This document shows, piece by piece, positions 53,179 to 63,921 of a stretch of 64,000 nt of DNA. A program made the position numbers and the translations under genes. The notes under the pieces were generated by a model, which ran no database searches, had not been told where the DNA came from, and saw nothing but the letters and a program-made list of their open reading frames with translations. The stretch is taken from assembly GCF_036711975.1 (NCBI RefSeq), contig NC_091972.1:27533001-27597000 (forward strand). The letters run 5' to 3'. The first letter of the stretch is position 1. Each line of letters starts with the position of its first letter. The DNA is from Onthophagus taurus. Lineage: Eukaryota; Arthropoda; Insecta; Coleoptera; Scarabaeidae.

Positions 53179-53443
53179 CATAGCACAGTACTAAATAAAT
53201 TCTCTCTTTCACGGTTAGCATCGCATAAAAAGACTTAATCTCACCAACATAAGTTGTAACTTTTGTAACTTTGACATTTTGTACCGCTTCATCTTTACTT
53301 TTCAATAAGAATATAATTCCAAAATGAGAATAATCATCTAAAATTATTTGAAAATATTGATACCCTTCTTTAGTAATTGGGTTTATTGATTCAGTTTTTA
53401 ATCGAGAAACTTTACTGGGATGTAGTACTTGCCAAAATAACAC
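53179..53443 (-). pseudogene. Copia integrase fragment
   Basis: Minus-strand reading HPSKVSRLKTESINPITKEGYQYFQIILDDYSHF is the catalytic-core start of a Ty1/Copia integrase (GG-x-YF-x-x-x-DD-x-S). It is followed by FLLKSKDEAVQNV and then loses the family pattern. It sits directly at the right target site of the Gypsy element. Confidence 0.7.
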
Positions 53444-53789
53444 AAGTTTTTAGCTATGAGCGATCAAAAAAAAATTTACATTTCATTTTTTATTTCGGCT
53501 AAAAGTAAACCGTAGAATTTGAAATTTTGTATGTATTTACTACTGGTTAAGACCTTATTTTCAAGCATACCTTGAGCTTCGCTAGCGCCCTCTAAGGGGA
53601 TGAAATTCACTACCTCTTTGATTCTTTTATAACAACTTTTTAACGCCATTGAATGTTAACATAAAAAAATATGGGTTGAAAAGTTCATTCTTTAGTGGTT
53701 CTTTTTCGTCTCTTTAGTTTTTTCCTTAAAGATGTTTTTCCCTATGATAATTCCTATAAAAAATAATGTATTAAATAATTTAGTTATCT
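53444..53789. other. No gene seen
   Basis: AT-rich spacer between the Copia and LINE relics without recognisable motifs. Confidence 0.5.
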
Positions 53790-54782
53790 TGACAAAGGCC
53801 TGACTTGGAAATCACACATTAGTTGCAACAATTGTACTCATCCAGTGTCGGAAGACAATTCAATGTGGGATCTACACGTCTGTACTAAGATGGTAGCTCA
53901 CGGAGCCATAGTTTGGTGCTCAGCAACGAGTGGCCTGCTTGTTAATCACGGGTGTCATGAGATCGACATCCACCATCGCGCTGGAGACTATGCTGAACGT
54001 GCTGCCCCTAGATATTTTTATCAAGGAGGTGGCCGCGGTGGCGGATAATAAGCAGGTTGTAAAAATGGGAAAAGTCTGGAGCGAACTCTGGAGTGAGGCT
54101 GTTTGTAAACAACCCTTCCTTGAAGCTCGCGCAGACTACATCACACCTACTTTCTTAAACAGACCACACTTTGGCATTGAAACGATACCCCGGAGTAACT
54201 TAAGCACGGGCAAATCGCTGACCATCTACACTGATGGATCAAAGAAGGCTGGAGACTCCGGCGCCGGAATTTTCTCGCACGATCTCCAGCTACACCTATC
54301 CACTTCGCAAGGGTCCTACTGCACGACTGCTCAGACCGAAATAACTGCTATAAATATAGCAACCAATGTGATTATCGACACCAAAACAGTTGGCAGAAAC
54401 GTTGTAATCTGCACAGATAGCAAACAGGCTATGCTGGAGGTTGGTAGGCATCGAACTACATCATCGTTTGCGAAGTCCTGTCGGCAATCACTTGAAGAGG
54501 CTAACGTTTATAACAATGTTACGATAAAGTGGCGGAAAGGATATACCGGAAATAAGGGACACGATCATGCGGACAGGTTGGCGAAACGGGCGGCTAAGAA
54601 GTCACCGGTCTCCCCTGAACCGTTTGTACCTCTGACTTTCAATACAGCATCAAATATGGGATGAGACTGCAGTAGATGTTTTTGCAAAGAAAACTCTGCT
54701 CTACCCTGACCGGAAGAGATCTACTCAGTTCCTGAGAAAATCAAAAAGTGACTTGAGGCTCCTCACCCACTTCCTGTCCGGA
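53790..54782 (+). pseudogene. LOA/I-like LINE ORF2 fragment (RNase H region), part 1
   Basis: The reading begins LDKGLTWKSHI and, with frameshifts, continues as TGVMRSTSTIALETMLNVLP and an RNase H domain with IYTDGSKKAGDSGAGIF, AQTEITAINIATNVI, CTDSKQAM and GHDHADRLAKRAA. After another shift it reads LRLLTHFLSGHC. The blocks align in order with the same region of the intact LINE ORF2 at 28957-32604, but with many differences, so it is an older, related family. It is split at GHC by the transposon at 54791. Confidence 0.88.
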
Positions 54783-54809
54783 CACTGCAGCGAGGGGTAA
54801 ACCGCTAGT

Positions 54810-54960
54810 TCAAATTTTGTACACCTACTTCCCCTTTGACAAATAATTCCTTATACTTCCTACTTATATTCCTAGTATTTTCCTGTACTTCCGTGTATTT
54901 CCTCACAATTCCTTATACTTCCCCGTAATTCCTCTTACATACTCGTACCTCGTCTCCCTT
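54810..54960. repeat. Subterminal repeat array, left
   Basis: About ten irregular copies of a 10-15-base word (ACTTCC, AATTCC, CTTCCCCGTAATTCC). It has the same orientation as the array at the other end, and both share TTTTGTACACCTACTTCCCC. Confidence 0.75.
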
Positions 54961-55098
54961 CGGACGGCATATCCACGTGTGTATTTAAGTAAAACACCCA
55001 AATAAAAGTCAATAAAAATTAACATATATTCTTTGGCAAATAAAAACATTGAGTTTTTCTATATAAAAACAGAAAATAATAATACTGACAAAACAGTA

Positions 55099-56490
55099 TT
55101 AAAGTTTTTTATAATTTTGTTTGAAAGCTTTGTATAATTTCTTTATTTCTACATCATCATGTCTGCTAATTTGAAATATTACCGTTACCAAGTAAAGTTT
55201 GTTTAGTACAGAAAAAAAGTCTGTTATAAACAGTTGATTATTGTCAATATTGTCTCTTTTGCGTTTAGATCTTTCACTTCTTCCGTACTTTTCTAATTTC
55301 CATTTTGAAGAGCTAGTCTGGGGAGAATTATTACGAGTAACAATTTTTCGTGTAGGAACTCGTGTAAGGGTGTCAGTCGAGATTTCGGTCTTTGTTGGAG
55401 TTACACACTCGGTTACGCCGACTGATACTTCTGAGGAAACATTTTCTTTATCGGTTTCCGAGGCGGTTTCATTAAAGTAAATATTTTCAATACTCTTCAG
55501 ACATTCATGATGAGATGTGTCAATACGGTCAACAGGTGTTACGGAAATATTTTCTAGTATAATAATCTTTTGTGAATTATTTTCAACTGAAGAACTTGCA
55601 CGTGAAGAACACGGATTTGGGTTCAACGTAAAATAATCAGTAATTGATGTTTCCCTGCGTTTACTTTCAACAATAGTTGCCGGCGCATTAATTTGATCGT
55701 TCGTATGCGCAGTAATATGTTTACTTAAAAAATGTTTATGAATATTAGCATATATCCATCTTGGTTGACAAGTGTCTTTTTTGGACACCTTTTGGATTTT
55801 GCAACTTTGACCACAAAAGCAAGTCACAGTGCAAGAAAAATGTTTATCTAATCCTTTTTGAATTTTTAGGCTTATACCATTACATTTTGATTCAAATATT
55901 AACCATTGTTCCTGACTAACTTTTGTTTTAAGCTAGCACTTTAGAGCTTTTAATATAACGCACTTTTCTGTTTCCTGATCTGTAGCTGCAGTCTCACTTA
56001 ATGGTTGTGCTGAGGGGGGTGGTAATGTCTGCTCAGAAATGTTTTCAGTTATGTCGGTTTGCGTAGACTGAGTCGATATTTTTCTCTCGTATTTGGATTT
56101 ATAAAATTTGGAAATTAAAACTATTTGTTTTTTCGTGCCAGATAGCAATTTAAATTGCTGCGGATTATTTTTAAAAATCCCGTAAAACAAATTTTTTTCT
56201 TCCAAAGTTAGTAATTCATGGTAGTCATTTCTAATAAATGCTTCTATTTTTTCTAGATCATTTTCGTCAATCGTACCATGCAGCACCTCATTATCAAATC
56301 CGCTAATAGTAAGAATTTCCTTAACATTTTCATTTAATTGAAATTGTAGAAAATTTTCGGCCTCTTGAAAACAGCGATAGCGATTTGCCGTCATCCTGGC
56401 GCCTAATACAAAACAATTTACGAGCGAATTTAGTACCATTGACTCTTCACGATATGTTAATATAAATTTAAATTTTAATATGATACTCAT
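55099..56490 (-). pseudogene. Uncharacterised transposon protein, one internal stop
   Basis: A single minus-strand frame of about 463 codons is interrupted only by a TAG (55933-55935). The first 185 codons are mostly helical and polar (YREESMVLNSLVNCFVLGAR, FYGIFKNNPQQFKLLSGTKK). After the stop comes a Cys/His-rich region (CNGISLKIQKGLDKHFSC, then CFCGQSC...IHKHFLSKH) that could be a zinc finger. A Ser/Thr-rich stretch and a basic segment (KYGRSERSKRKRD) follow. I recognise no transposase DDE core. It may be a DNA-binding protein or the terminal part of an unfamiliar transposase. Confidence 0.6.
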
Positions 56491-56639
56491 TCAATCTTAC
56501 CTTTGAATGAAAACGATGCTTTTACCAGTAACAATTCACACACCCTTTATGAAACAGAAACTGCGCACCTAATACTAGATCTAGCTTGTTTATGGAACAT
56601 CGTAACTTCGATCGTTAGATATCGTGTTTAATCGTGTTC

Positions 56640-56836
56640 GATCGTGTTCAATATATCCCCAAATTTCCCTAAATAATTTCCCGTACTTCCCCAAACTTCC
56701 TCGATAATTCCCCGTAATTCCTTGTACTTCCCCGTAATTACTCGCATCTCCCCATAATTCCCCAGACTTCCCCGTAATTCGTCGAACTTCCCCATAATTC
56801 CTCCGCATTTCCCCTATTTTGTACACCTACTTCCCC
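56640..56836. repeat. Subterminal repeat array, right
   Basis: About fifteen copies of words such as CTTCCCCGTAATTCC and CTTCCCCATAATTCC in tandem, running up to the right TIR. The orientation equals that of the left array, so it does not mirror it. Confidence 0.8.
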
Positions 56837-56860
56837 AGCGGTTTACCCCTCGCACTGCAG

Positions 56861-56945
56861 GTTACGCAAGCACGTCAAGTTTACCGTTCTATTAACGTTC
56901 ATTAAAAACTTGGGCTGGTTTGGACTTGGTGGGATAGAGCCATTG
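56861..56945 (+). pseudogene. LINE ORF2 fragment, part 2
   Basis: Directly after the transposon, reading through one TSD copy gives GHC followed by RLRKHVKF, then TFIKNLGWF. These correspond to GHCKVNKHLQN and the C-terminal LAFGKSLGWLM of the intact LINE ORF2. The intervening Cys/His motif is deleted. Confidence 0.7.
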
Positions 56946-57059
56946 GAGATGAAAAATGGCAAGAGTATATAAGATAGCATTAAAGCCTTTCCAGTACTAC
57001 TTATGCTTTTTCCCGTATCTTCTTAAGATGTACACAAAAATTAAAACCCAACACTTAAA

Positions 57060-57980
57060 TTAACAATAGTATATTATTATATGTGAGTAGAAATTTTGAC
57101 CACGACTATTGAAATTAATTCCATAAATTTATTTGTCCACGACTACCTTATAATATATACCTTATGAATGAGTTTTCTAAAACAAAATGGTAGTCATTTT
57201 TCACGGAGTGAATAATAGCGGTGAATAATAATCATTATTCACGGGTAGCCATCTTGACCAGACTAATAATAATTATTTAAAACGTTAAAAGTTCAAAAAA
57301 CGTCAATTTAATTCAATTTTTTAGGAGTTCCTAAATGTTTGACATTAAAAAAACCTAAACAAATTCCTTTTTTTGTATGATTTAAGCATAAATGAATTAA
57401 TTTTCGTAAAGAAAACGACGTTTTATAAAACTGACACTTAATTTTGACAAATTGTTGTGAAGTTGGTTACAGTTAGTAACATTGAATTTGTGTCACATTG
57501 ACGTTTAACCTTTATTCAAAAATTTATTTAAAAAATAAATTTATGGAATCAATTTCAATAGTCGTGGACAAAGAATAGTATTCTACTCGCATATAATGAG
57601 CTATTATTCACGCAGGTTAATTACGCCACTCGCTACGCTCGTGACATAAACTTAACCTTCGTGAATAATAGCCCTCATTATATGCTCATATAATAATATA
57701 CTAACATACTAAAATAACATAATAACATACTAAATGAAATATCAATTTTATAAAACGTTTTTTTACGAAAATTAATTAATTTATGCTTAAATCATACGAA
57801 AAAAAGAATTTGTTTAGGTTCTTTTAATGTCAAACCTTTAGAAACTCCTAAAAAATTGAATTAAATTGACGTTTTTTTGAAATTTTAATATATGATAATG
57901 ATTGAATAATGATTATTCACCGCTATTATTCACTCTGTGAAAAATGACTACCATTTTGTTTTAGAAAACTCAGTTATAAG
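57060..57980. mobile_element. Nested foldback elements
   Basis: Arm 57170-57450 (AAAATGGTAGTCATTTTTCA, GAATAATAGCGGTGAATAAT, ATTTTTTAGGAGTTCCTAAA, GTATGATTTAAGCATAAATG) is repeated inverted at about 57690-57975. A second inverted pair, containing CAATAGTCGTGG with ATAAATTTATGGAAT, lies at about 57078-57150 and 57530-57600, so one foldback overlaps another. The middle holds GCCACTCGC...GCGTGAC-like words. No coding sequence. Confidence 0.8.
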
Positions 57981-58400
57981 ATATATATACAATGTGTCCC
58001 CGGATTGTGTACCCGTAACCCGAAAGGTATAATTGACAACAAATTTTTGAATTCAAATTCCATCTTTTGCAATTAAAGTCTGGATGTCATAAAACGAAAT
58101 ATAACCAAGTTTTACGTCAAATTTCCTCAAAGTACCACAGATAACGCAAGAAGTTTGTTAACCGTTGCAGGTAAAGTGGTCTTTCTGAGCAATGTACAAC
58201 AAAAGTTGATTAAGATAAAATGTTTGTTATGTTAAATTATAGCGATATGCAGAATTTTATTAATTTAGCATATAAAAGAAAAATGAGTTTTTTCTTGAAA
58301 ATTTTTTTCTAATATTCCGTTTTATAATAAATACAAATGACCTAAGTGAACTAACAATTATCATTTGATAGCTTAGCTTTAGCCTATTGTCAAATATTAA
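57981..58400. other. No gene; carries a GTGTCCCCGG terminal motif
   Basis: TACAATGTGTCCCCGGATTG (57988-58007) starts this stretch; compare 41695-41714. The rest is AT-rich without frames of note. Confidence 0.45.
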
Positions 58401-58409
58401 TTGGCCATG

Positions 58410-58855
58410 TTTACATTACAACATAAAATATTTATAGTGCAGTGCTATGGATTGGCCTCGTATTCCAACTCGTTAACAACCACTTCTTCCTTATACTCTT
58501 TCAACTGTCTTAATGGCGTAAAAATTTCATTTTCCGTGGGAGGATGGAATTTTGTTAAAGCCGCTAATTTCGCTCCTTTCGGTAATTGGGCGTTATCGTT
58601 CCATGGACCATTTAAATCGGACTCATTTAAACTCGGTTATGCATTGAACTGTAGCTGAATTTTATCATTCGTGTTTTCAAATAATTTTTGATAAAGTTTA
58701 ATCATTTGGTACAATTTATCGTGTAAGCTTGCGTTAAGCTTACGCCGCGCGCCGTTATAAGAAGGCAGTATTTCATCAAGGATTTCAACGACCGATACCG
58801 GGTTATAAGTGATTTCTTTGGAATCAACTCTTGGTTTTAATGATGTTCCAGTCAT
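58410..58855 (-). pseudogene. Unrecognised minus-strand coding relic
   Basis: A frame opening MTGTSLKPRVDSKEITYNPV runs 72 codons to a TAA (58637-58639). It then stays open in the same frame (PSLNESDLNGPWNDNAQLPK, FTPLRQLKEYKEEVVVNELE) to a TAG near 58453. The composition is far more protein-like than the surrounding AT-rich DNA, so it is probably real coding sequence with one nonsense mutation. I cannot name the family; it may be a host retrocopy or a transposon gene. Confidence 0.4.
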
Positions 58856-58859
58856 TTTA

Positions 58860-59170
58860 ATGATAACCGCATGGGCAAAACAATATTTTAAATAATCTTG
58901 AATTAATTAATTTCAAGTAAAACACTTAGTTAATGGAAAATAAATGCGATAATTTATCATATCAATTAATATTCCTTCAACATGAACGTTGATTTTTCTC
59001 CGGGAAAGCATAAAACACCATTCTTGTTATACATTATGAGGAATAGTTTGGATCTGAGTTCTCCATGAAAGAATAGGAAATAGTCAGTATCTATGAAAAC
59101 AATTAAAATTGATTTGTTAGTAAAAAAATAAAATTAAAATTACCGTTCCGTCTTAAGATTATCTCGGAAC
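58860..59170. other. No gene seen
   Basis: AT-rich spacer with no recognisable motif. Confidence 0.5.
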
Positions 59171-59172
59171 TA

Positions 59173-60271
59173 CACAGGAAAAAATATAGAGTAAAAATCA
59201 ACTCTAAAACATGGTTCAGATCGGTCCAATTTATTTAGAGTTATTTTTTTTGCACTATATAGTGTAGATGAATAGATTAAAAATTTACACTAAATAGTGA
59301 GAAGATGGTGTTTATTAAATAGTGTAAAATCGTTACTCTACAACAGTGTATGATATGTAATCTAATTAGATGTTGTCGTGACTCTAATTAGATACATTTC
59401 TAATCTAATCAGTGTAAAATTAGCACTGTAAATTATTAAAGATTCGTTCTAATTTTACTCTATTAAGTGACAAAATATCACTAAATAGTGTGTATCTTTC
59501 ACTTATTAGTGTTAATTTTTAATAGGAAGTATAGAATATTTTTAGGAAGGTTTTAGGTTTGTAATAAAAATCAAAATTATAAAATATTTGTTTTTATTTT
59601 TACTTGTAATAACTTAAATTTTAAAAAATTAAATTCTGTTTATATACATATGTATATATTTTAAAGTTTCCACCGAGTCACCATCAAAACTGCATCTAAT
59701 GAGTCTTCTATAAGTTTCCTATATGTATAGTTGCACCAAGTTGCACATACTTACCAATCTTCACAAGGAACTTGTATGTAAAATCTTCCGGAAGTTCCAC
59801 TAATTTCACATCATGAATGTTTTATTTTGGCAAACATAATTAAAATAAAAATAATCGTTTTTTCTTTCTATATCGCGTAAATCAGGTCTCGAGACGCTAT
59901 CGAGTTCCGACTCGTTTAGCAGATGACCGTTAAATTTTAGCTGTATCACACCACATGTTGATCACGTGGTACCGACGAGTAACCCCGAGCAAAATAGTGC
60001 GGTGCCTACGAAGTACCCGAAGGAAAAGCACACGTCTAGTGTAAAATTTAATGTTTTATATATTACATAACTTCACTAACATAAGTAAAAAAGAACTCTC
60101 CTTTAGAGAACTGTAAAAACTACTCTATTAAGTGAATAATATATGAACTCTATATTAATTTTAAATATAGTGTACATTAGAGTTATTTTTACCATGTGAT
60201 ATTACAATTTTTACTCTAATTCTTTTTACCAACTACTCTAAAATTTTTACACGACACGATTTTTTCCTGTG
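59173..60271. mobile_element. 1.1-kb TIR element rich in AGTGTAAA words
   Basis: The ends CACAGGAAAAAAT (59173-59185) and its inverse (60259-60271) are flanked by TA. The first 360 and last 170 bases are packed with variants of TAGTGTAAA, ACTCTAAA and ATTAGAGT, which look like repeated protein-binding sites. The centre (59640-60050) is less repetitive. On the minus strand a short frame there reads KLVELPEDFTYKFLVKIG and is followed by GTAAGT, possibly an exon end. No transposase is found. Confidence 0.75.
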
Positions 60272-60512
60272 TATCAACTTCATTCAATGTATTTCGCTCA
60301 TCTTTTAACATCTTTGTTAATGATAACGTTATTTTATCGGTCTAAAGAAAAAATGAACTAAACAATTAATGATGATTCGTAGAAGGAGAAAGTTGTGCTA
60401 AAGAAAGTTTATTAATCAAGAGATGCTTCACGCAGCCTTGTTTTTTAATTTAATATTTTTAATTAGGTACAACTTTTTGAGACGATCATGTTCTCCGAGG
60501 AAGTTACATATA
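60272..60512. other. Spacer between two TIR elements
   Basis: No gene or repeat recognised. Confidence 0.5.
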
Positions 60513-63491
60513 TACAGGCAGGGTGTTTCGGTGACTCGGGGAATAAATTTAGCCACATATACCAGAATGAAAATGATGACGATTCATGTAAAAAAAATTA
60601 GTAAAAGTCTTCAAATTTCAAAGCTACAGGCTATCAAAGTTAGGAAATTTTAACACATTATGACGCCAAATGCGTTAAAAGATTTTAAATCAAAACAAAA
60701 AAAAAAATAACGAAATTTTCAACAAGGACAAAACTAGTTTTATCACCCTGAGATGTACGCGAGTCCTCGACCGGCTCAGTGAAGAAGGGAGGGGTATTTA
60801 TATGGCGCCACACAGTTAACCCCGCGTACAACACGAACTGTGACATGAGATGATGGAGTATGGTGATATAAACAACTAACACAACAAAACATAAACGCTC
60901 AACAAAATAGGTTTTGAGTTGCAGACAAAATTTATTAAAAAAAAAACTCCCGTAAATAACAGGTAAGTAAAAAAAATAAACTAATAACAAAACTATAAAA
61001 CGGTAAACTTTTAGGTTCAAACAACAAAAAAAAACTATATTGATGTTTGCGAGCTTTAAAAAAAATGAAAGTCAAAACTAAAAGGAAATTTAAATCAAAA
61101 TACCAAAAAAATGAAAAATTAACCCGCGTCTGACTCCGTATGGTTGAGCTCAACGTGAAATCAAAAATTATAAAAAAAAACATCAACGCTAAAAATAGAA
61201 TTAAAAAAAAACTCGCCAAACAAGGATTTACAAAAAAAATTGAAATGATATTATAAAAAAAAAATTAAAAAGGTTTAATGTTCCAATGATTAATTAATTT
61301 AAAGATTTTCTTAAGGAAAATCAAATAAAAAAAATATATATAAGATACAAATTCTTCAATGACCAAAATAATAGTATGTTGTTCTATCTGACCTTTACTC
61401 CAAGTCTTGATCACCGGCCCGATTCGAAATAAATCCTCAGCAACAAATTCTGATGACTCAGGAAAGGTAAGGTAATATTCTTTGTTTTGTTCCAAAAAAA
61501 TAATTAAAATCCTTAGGATGTAATGGAAATTATACCCTTGGACAATGGTTCCAAAATACCAACAAAAAAAGTTGTTCCAATAAGAGATGCCAAAAGTTGC
61601 TCCCCTCAATAAAAACCTGGATATAGAAATTTAAAAAAATGAAACGTGGAAATATTAGATTTAAGAATTTTTGTTTGTAGGATAGTTTTTCTTTTTAAGT
61701 AGTTAGTAATTTTTTTTTAAGTAGTTAGAAAATTTTTTTTTAAAGTAGTTAGATTTTTTTTTGAAAAATAGATTTAGTAGATTGTTAGTTTAAGAATCAA
61801 AAGAAAAATATAAAAGGGTGAACGAATATGCCAAAAACTAATTAATAAAGACCTTACAAAAATGCTTACCTCTGATGTTCGAGGTTTAACCAGAGGACAG
61901 AAGAAAATGCAATGAAATACGTTGCAATCCGGAATCTCCGTACAATTTGGTAAAAGAAAAACACTTTTCCAAAACTTTATTTCGAGTGATGAATCCCACA
62001 AATATGGATTAGAAACAAAATTTTACACCAAAACCAAAAATGGCGAACCAACCAAAATTTCTTTAACACTCGAAAGCACATATTGCTCTGGTAATATAGT
62101 AAGAAAGAGAGAGATCAAGAAGAAAGTTGAACGGTCTTTTATACCCAAAAATCGAAAATATCAAAAAAAAATTACGTCTGCGCAAGATAGAACATGAATT
62201 TACGACACCCTCTCAAAAGCAAAAAGGAGAATTTTAAAGTGATAGGAGTTAAAAAGAAAAAAAAAGGAATACTCAGAATATGTTGCTGAAAGAGAATATA
62301 ATAAAATGTTATAAACAAACAAAATGTAAACAAAGTAAATAAAAATAATAAATATGTTTCCGAATGTATGCAACTCATAACCCATTACACATAAACAAGT
62401 CACCCACACATAACATAAAAATTTCGGAATGTAACAACATTTTTCCAAATATCTTAAACACTATTTACAGTAAAGCGCTGAAATTTGGTACAGTATAAAT
62501 CAATGTCATGTAAAATTTGTGAAGCAATTTATGAGTTGGATCCGTCCACTGGAACAATGCTATACAGACTGTTCCTAAAGTTTGTTTGCCCAGAACTTTT
62601 TTATTCTGTCATAACCCTACATTTATTTTTGCAGTTTCTAATAGTAAATTTAGTTTAGAAACGTTTATTACTCTTAGATAATATTGATAAAAATCACCAT
62701 TTCTGTGTTAAATGCAAAAGTGTTCTGTTCCGGTTTCAATAGTAGCACTAAAACAAAAGAAATCTAAGTTTTTGAACATTTCCTTTAGTATTTTTTATTA
62801 CTTATCTTGTTATTTTATGTACTTTTTTTATTATTCTTGTTAGTGTTGTCGTTTTTTTGTTTATTTTTTGTTGATTTTTAATTTATTGTTTTTGGATTCT
62901 TTTATTAAACCAACTAAAAGAAATTAAAAATGTGATTTATCTAAATCTACACTTGGACATGTTGCATACATAATAGTTATGACAGCTGAGTTCGATTTTC
63001 ACTTCTCATTGCCAATTCAGATTCAGATTTATTTATTTATTTTTTTTAGTGTTATTGAATTCGGAGCCTAACATTTTTGCATTTAATACGAAAACCGTGG
63101 TTTTTATCAATATTCTCTACGAGTGATAAAAGTTTCTAAACTAAATTTACTATTAGAAACTGCAAAAATAAATGTAGGGTTATGATAGAATAAAAAAGTT
63201 CTGAGCGAATAAACTTTAGGAACAGCTTGTATAGCATTGTTCCCGAGTACCGATCCAACTCACAAATTGCCTAATGATTTTCTGTGATATTAGTTGTTAC
63301 ACTGTACCAAATTTCAACGCTTTACCATAAATAATGTTTAAGATATTTAGAAAAACGTGTTAAAATTTCCTAACTTTGATAGTCTGTATCTTTGAGGACT
63401 TTTACTAATTCTTTTTTACATGAATTATCATCCTTTTCACTCTACTATATGTGGTTACATTTGTTCCCCCAGTCACCGAAACACCCCTGTA
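60513..63491. mobile_element. Foldback transposon with about 430-bp TIRs, left arm split by an insertion
   Basis: The ends TACAGG...GGTGTTTCGGTGACT (from 60513) and the inverse (to 63491) are flanked by TA. The right arm spans about 63060-63491. Its inverted partner is in two pieces, 60513-60659 and 62437-62730, separated by a 1.78-kb insertion. Without the insertion the element is about 1.2 kb and mostly TIR. It has no coding region. Confidence 0.85.
60660..62436 (-). mobile_element. 1.78-kb insertion with LTR-like properties
   Basis: It is flanked by a 4-5-bp direct repeat ACATT (60655-60659 and 62437-62441); removing one copy restores the foldback arm. On the minus strand it begins TGTTACATTCCG, contains GGGTATAAAAGACC (about 62137-62150) and AATAAAG (about 61977), a possible donor AGGTAAGC, and ends near GGCGTCAT. 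This resembles a long solo LTR, though the CA end is not exact. Three tandem AAGTAGTTAG-T(n) units lie at about 61697-61770. No protein was recognised. Confidence 0.6.
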
Positions 63492-63827
63492 TAATGTTAC
63501 TGCTGTGCAATGGCCTGATAGTGAAAAACTTCTCCCAAAACAATTGTTATGTGCTGTGTGCTTAGCTTCAGTAGTAACAAATTGGAAAGGAAAAAAAGCC
63601 AGCAGATTAGAATTTTTATATAAACTTTATGCATTGCTTTTTTTTGTTTTTATTTAAGAATGTATTAGTTTTTAGTTACCAGATTTTGATTTTCATTTCT
63701 CTTTTGATTTAAATTATTGATTGATATAAAAAAATTACTTGTTTGAAAATTCTAGAGGCGAGAAAACATTATAGAAATTGCATACTGAAAATTAAAAATT
63801 TAAAAAAAAATTATATTTAATACATAC
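63492..63827. other. No confirmed gene
   Basis: A plus-strand frame (KLLPKQLLCAVCLASVVTNW within 63500-63657) has unusually protein-like composition but no known family pattern. The remainder is AT-rich. Confidence 0.4.
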
Positions 63828-63921
63828 CACTTGATAATAAACAAGACTGAATAAAAATCCTTTCTTCACTGCATTGGAGATGTCCAGAAATACATGTAGT
63901 ACGGTTTCATCACTTGATCTA
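63828..63921 (-). CDS. Possible internal exon of a host gene
   Basis: On the minus strand a 94-base segment lies between a pyrimidine-rich acceptor (TTTGTTATTTTAG) and a good donor (CAAGTG followed by GTATGT). Its open frame reads RSSDETVLHVFLDISNAVKK, then GFLFSLVYYQV. The composition is more protein-like than the flanks. No family was recognised and no second exon is in the window, so this stays tentative. Confidence 0.3.

Larger units (their letters stand above)
54791..56852 (-). mobile_element. Unclassified 2.06-kb DNA transposon, 8-bp TSD
   Basis: Perfect 16-bp TIRs CGAGGGGTAAACCGCT (54791-54806, and inverted at 56837-56852) are flanked by the 8-bp duplication CACTGCAG (54783-54790 and 56853-56860). 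It interrupts the LINE relic between GHC and the following codons. Inside each end is an array of short repeats related to CTTCCCCGTAATTCC. It encodes one long minus-strand frame with no recognised transposase. The 8-bp target points to hAT, P, KDZ or a similar superfamily. Confidence 0.9.

Noticed and set aside
56590-56826. 78-codon minus-strand frame with repeated Gly-Glu-Val words
   Set aside because: It is the translation of the tandem CTTCCCCGTAATTCC array and not a protein gene.
61922-62197. 91-codon plus-strand frame
   Set aside because: Polar composition without a known motif, and it lies antisense to the LTR-like promoter and poly(A) region.
60660-62436. Protein-coding retrotransposon on the minus strand
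   Set aside because: Frames here are translated A/T homopolymers (Phe/Leu/Ile runs) without RT, integrase or Gag motifs; a solo LTR fits better.
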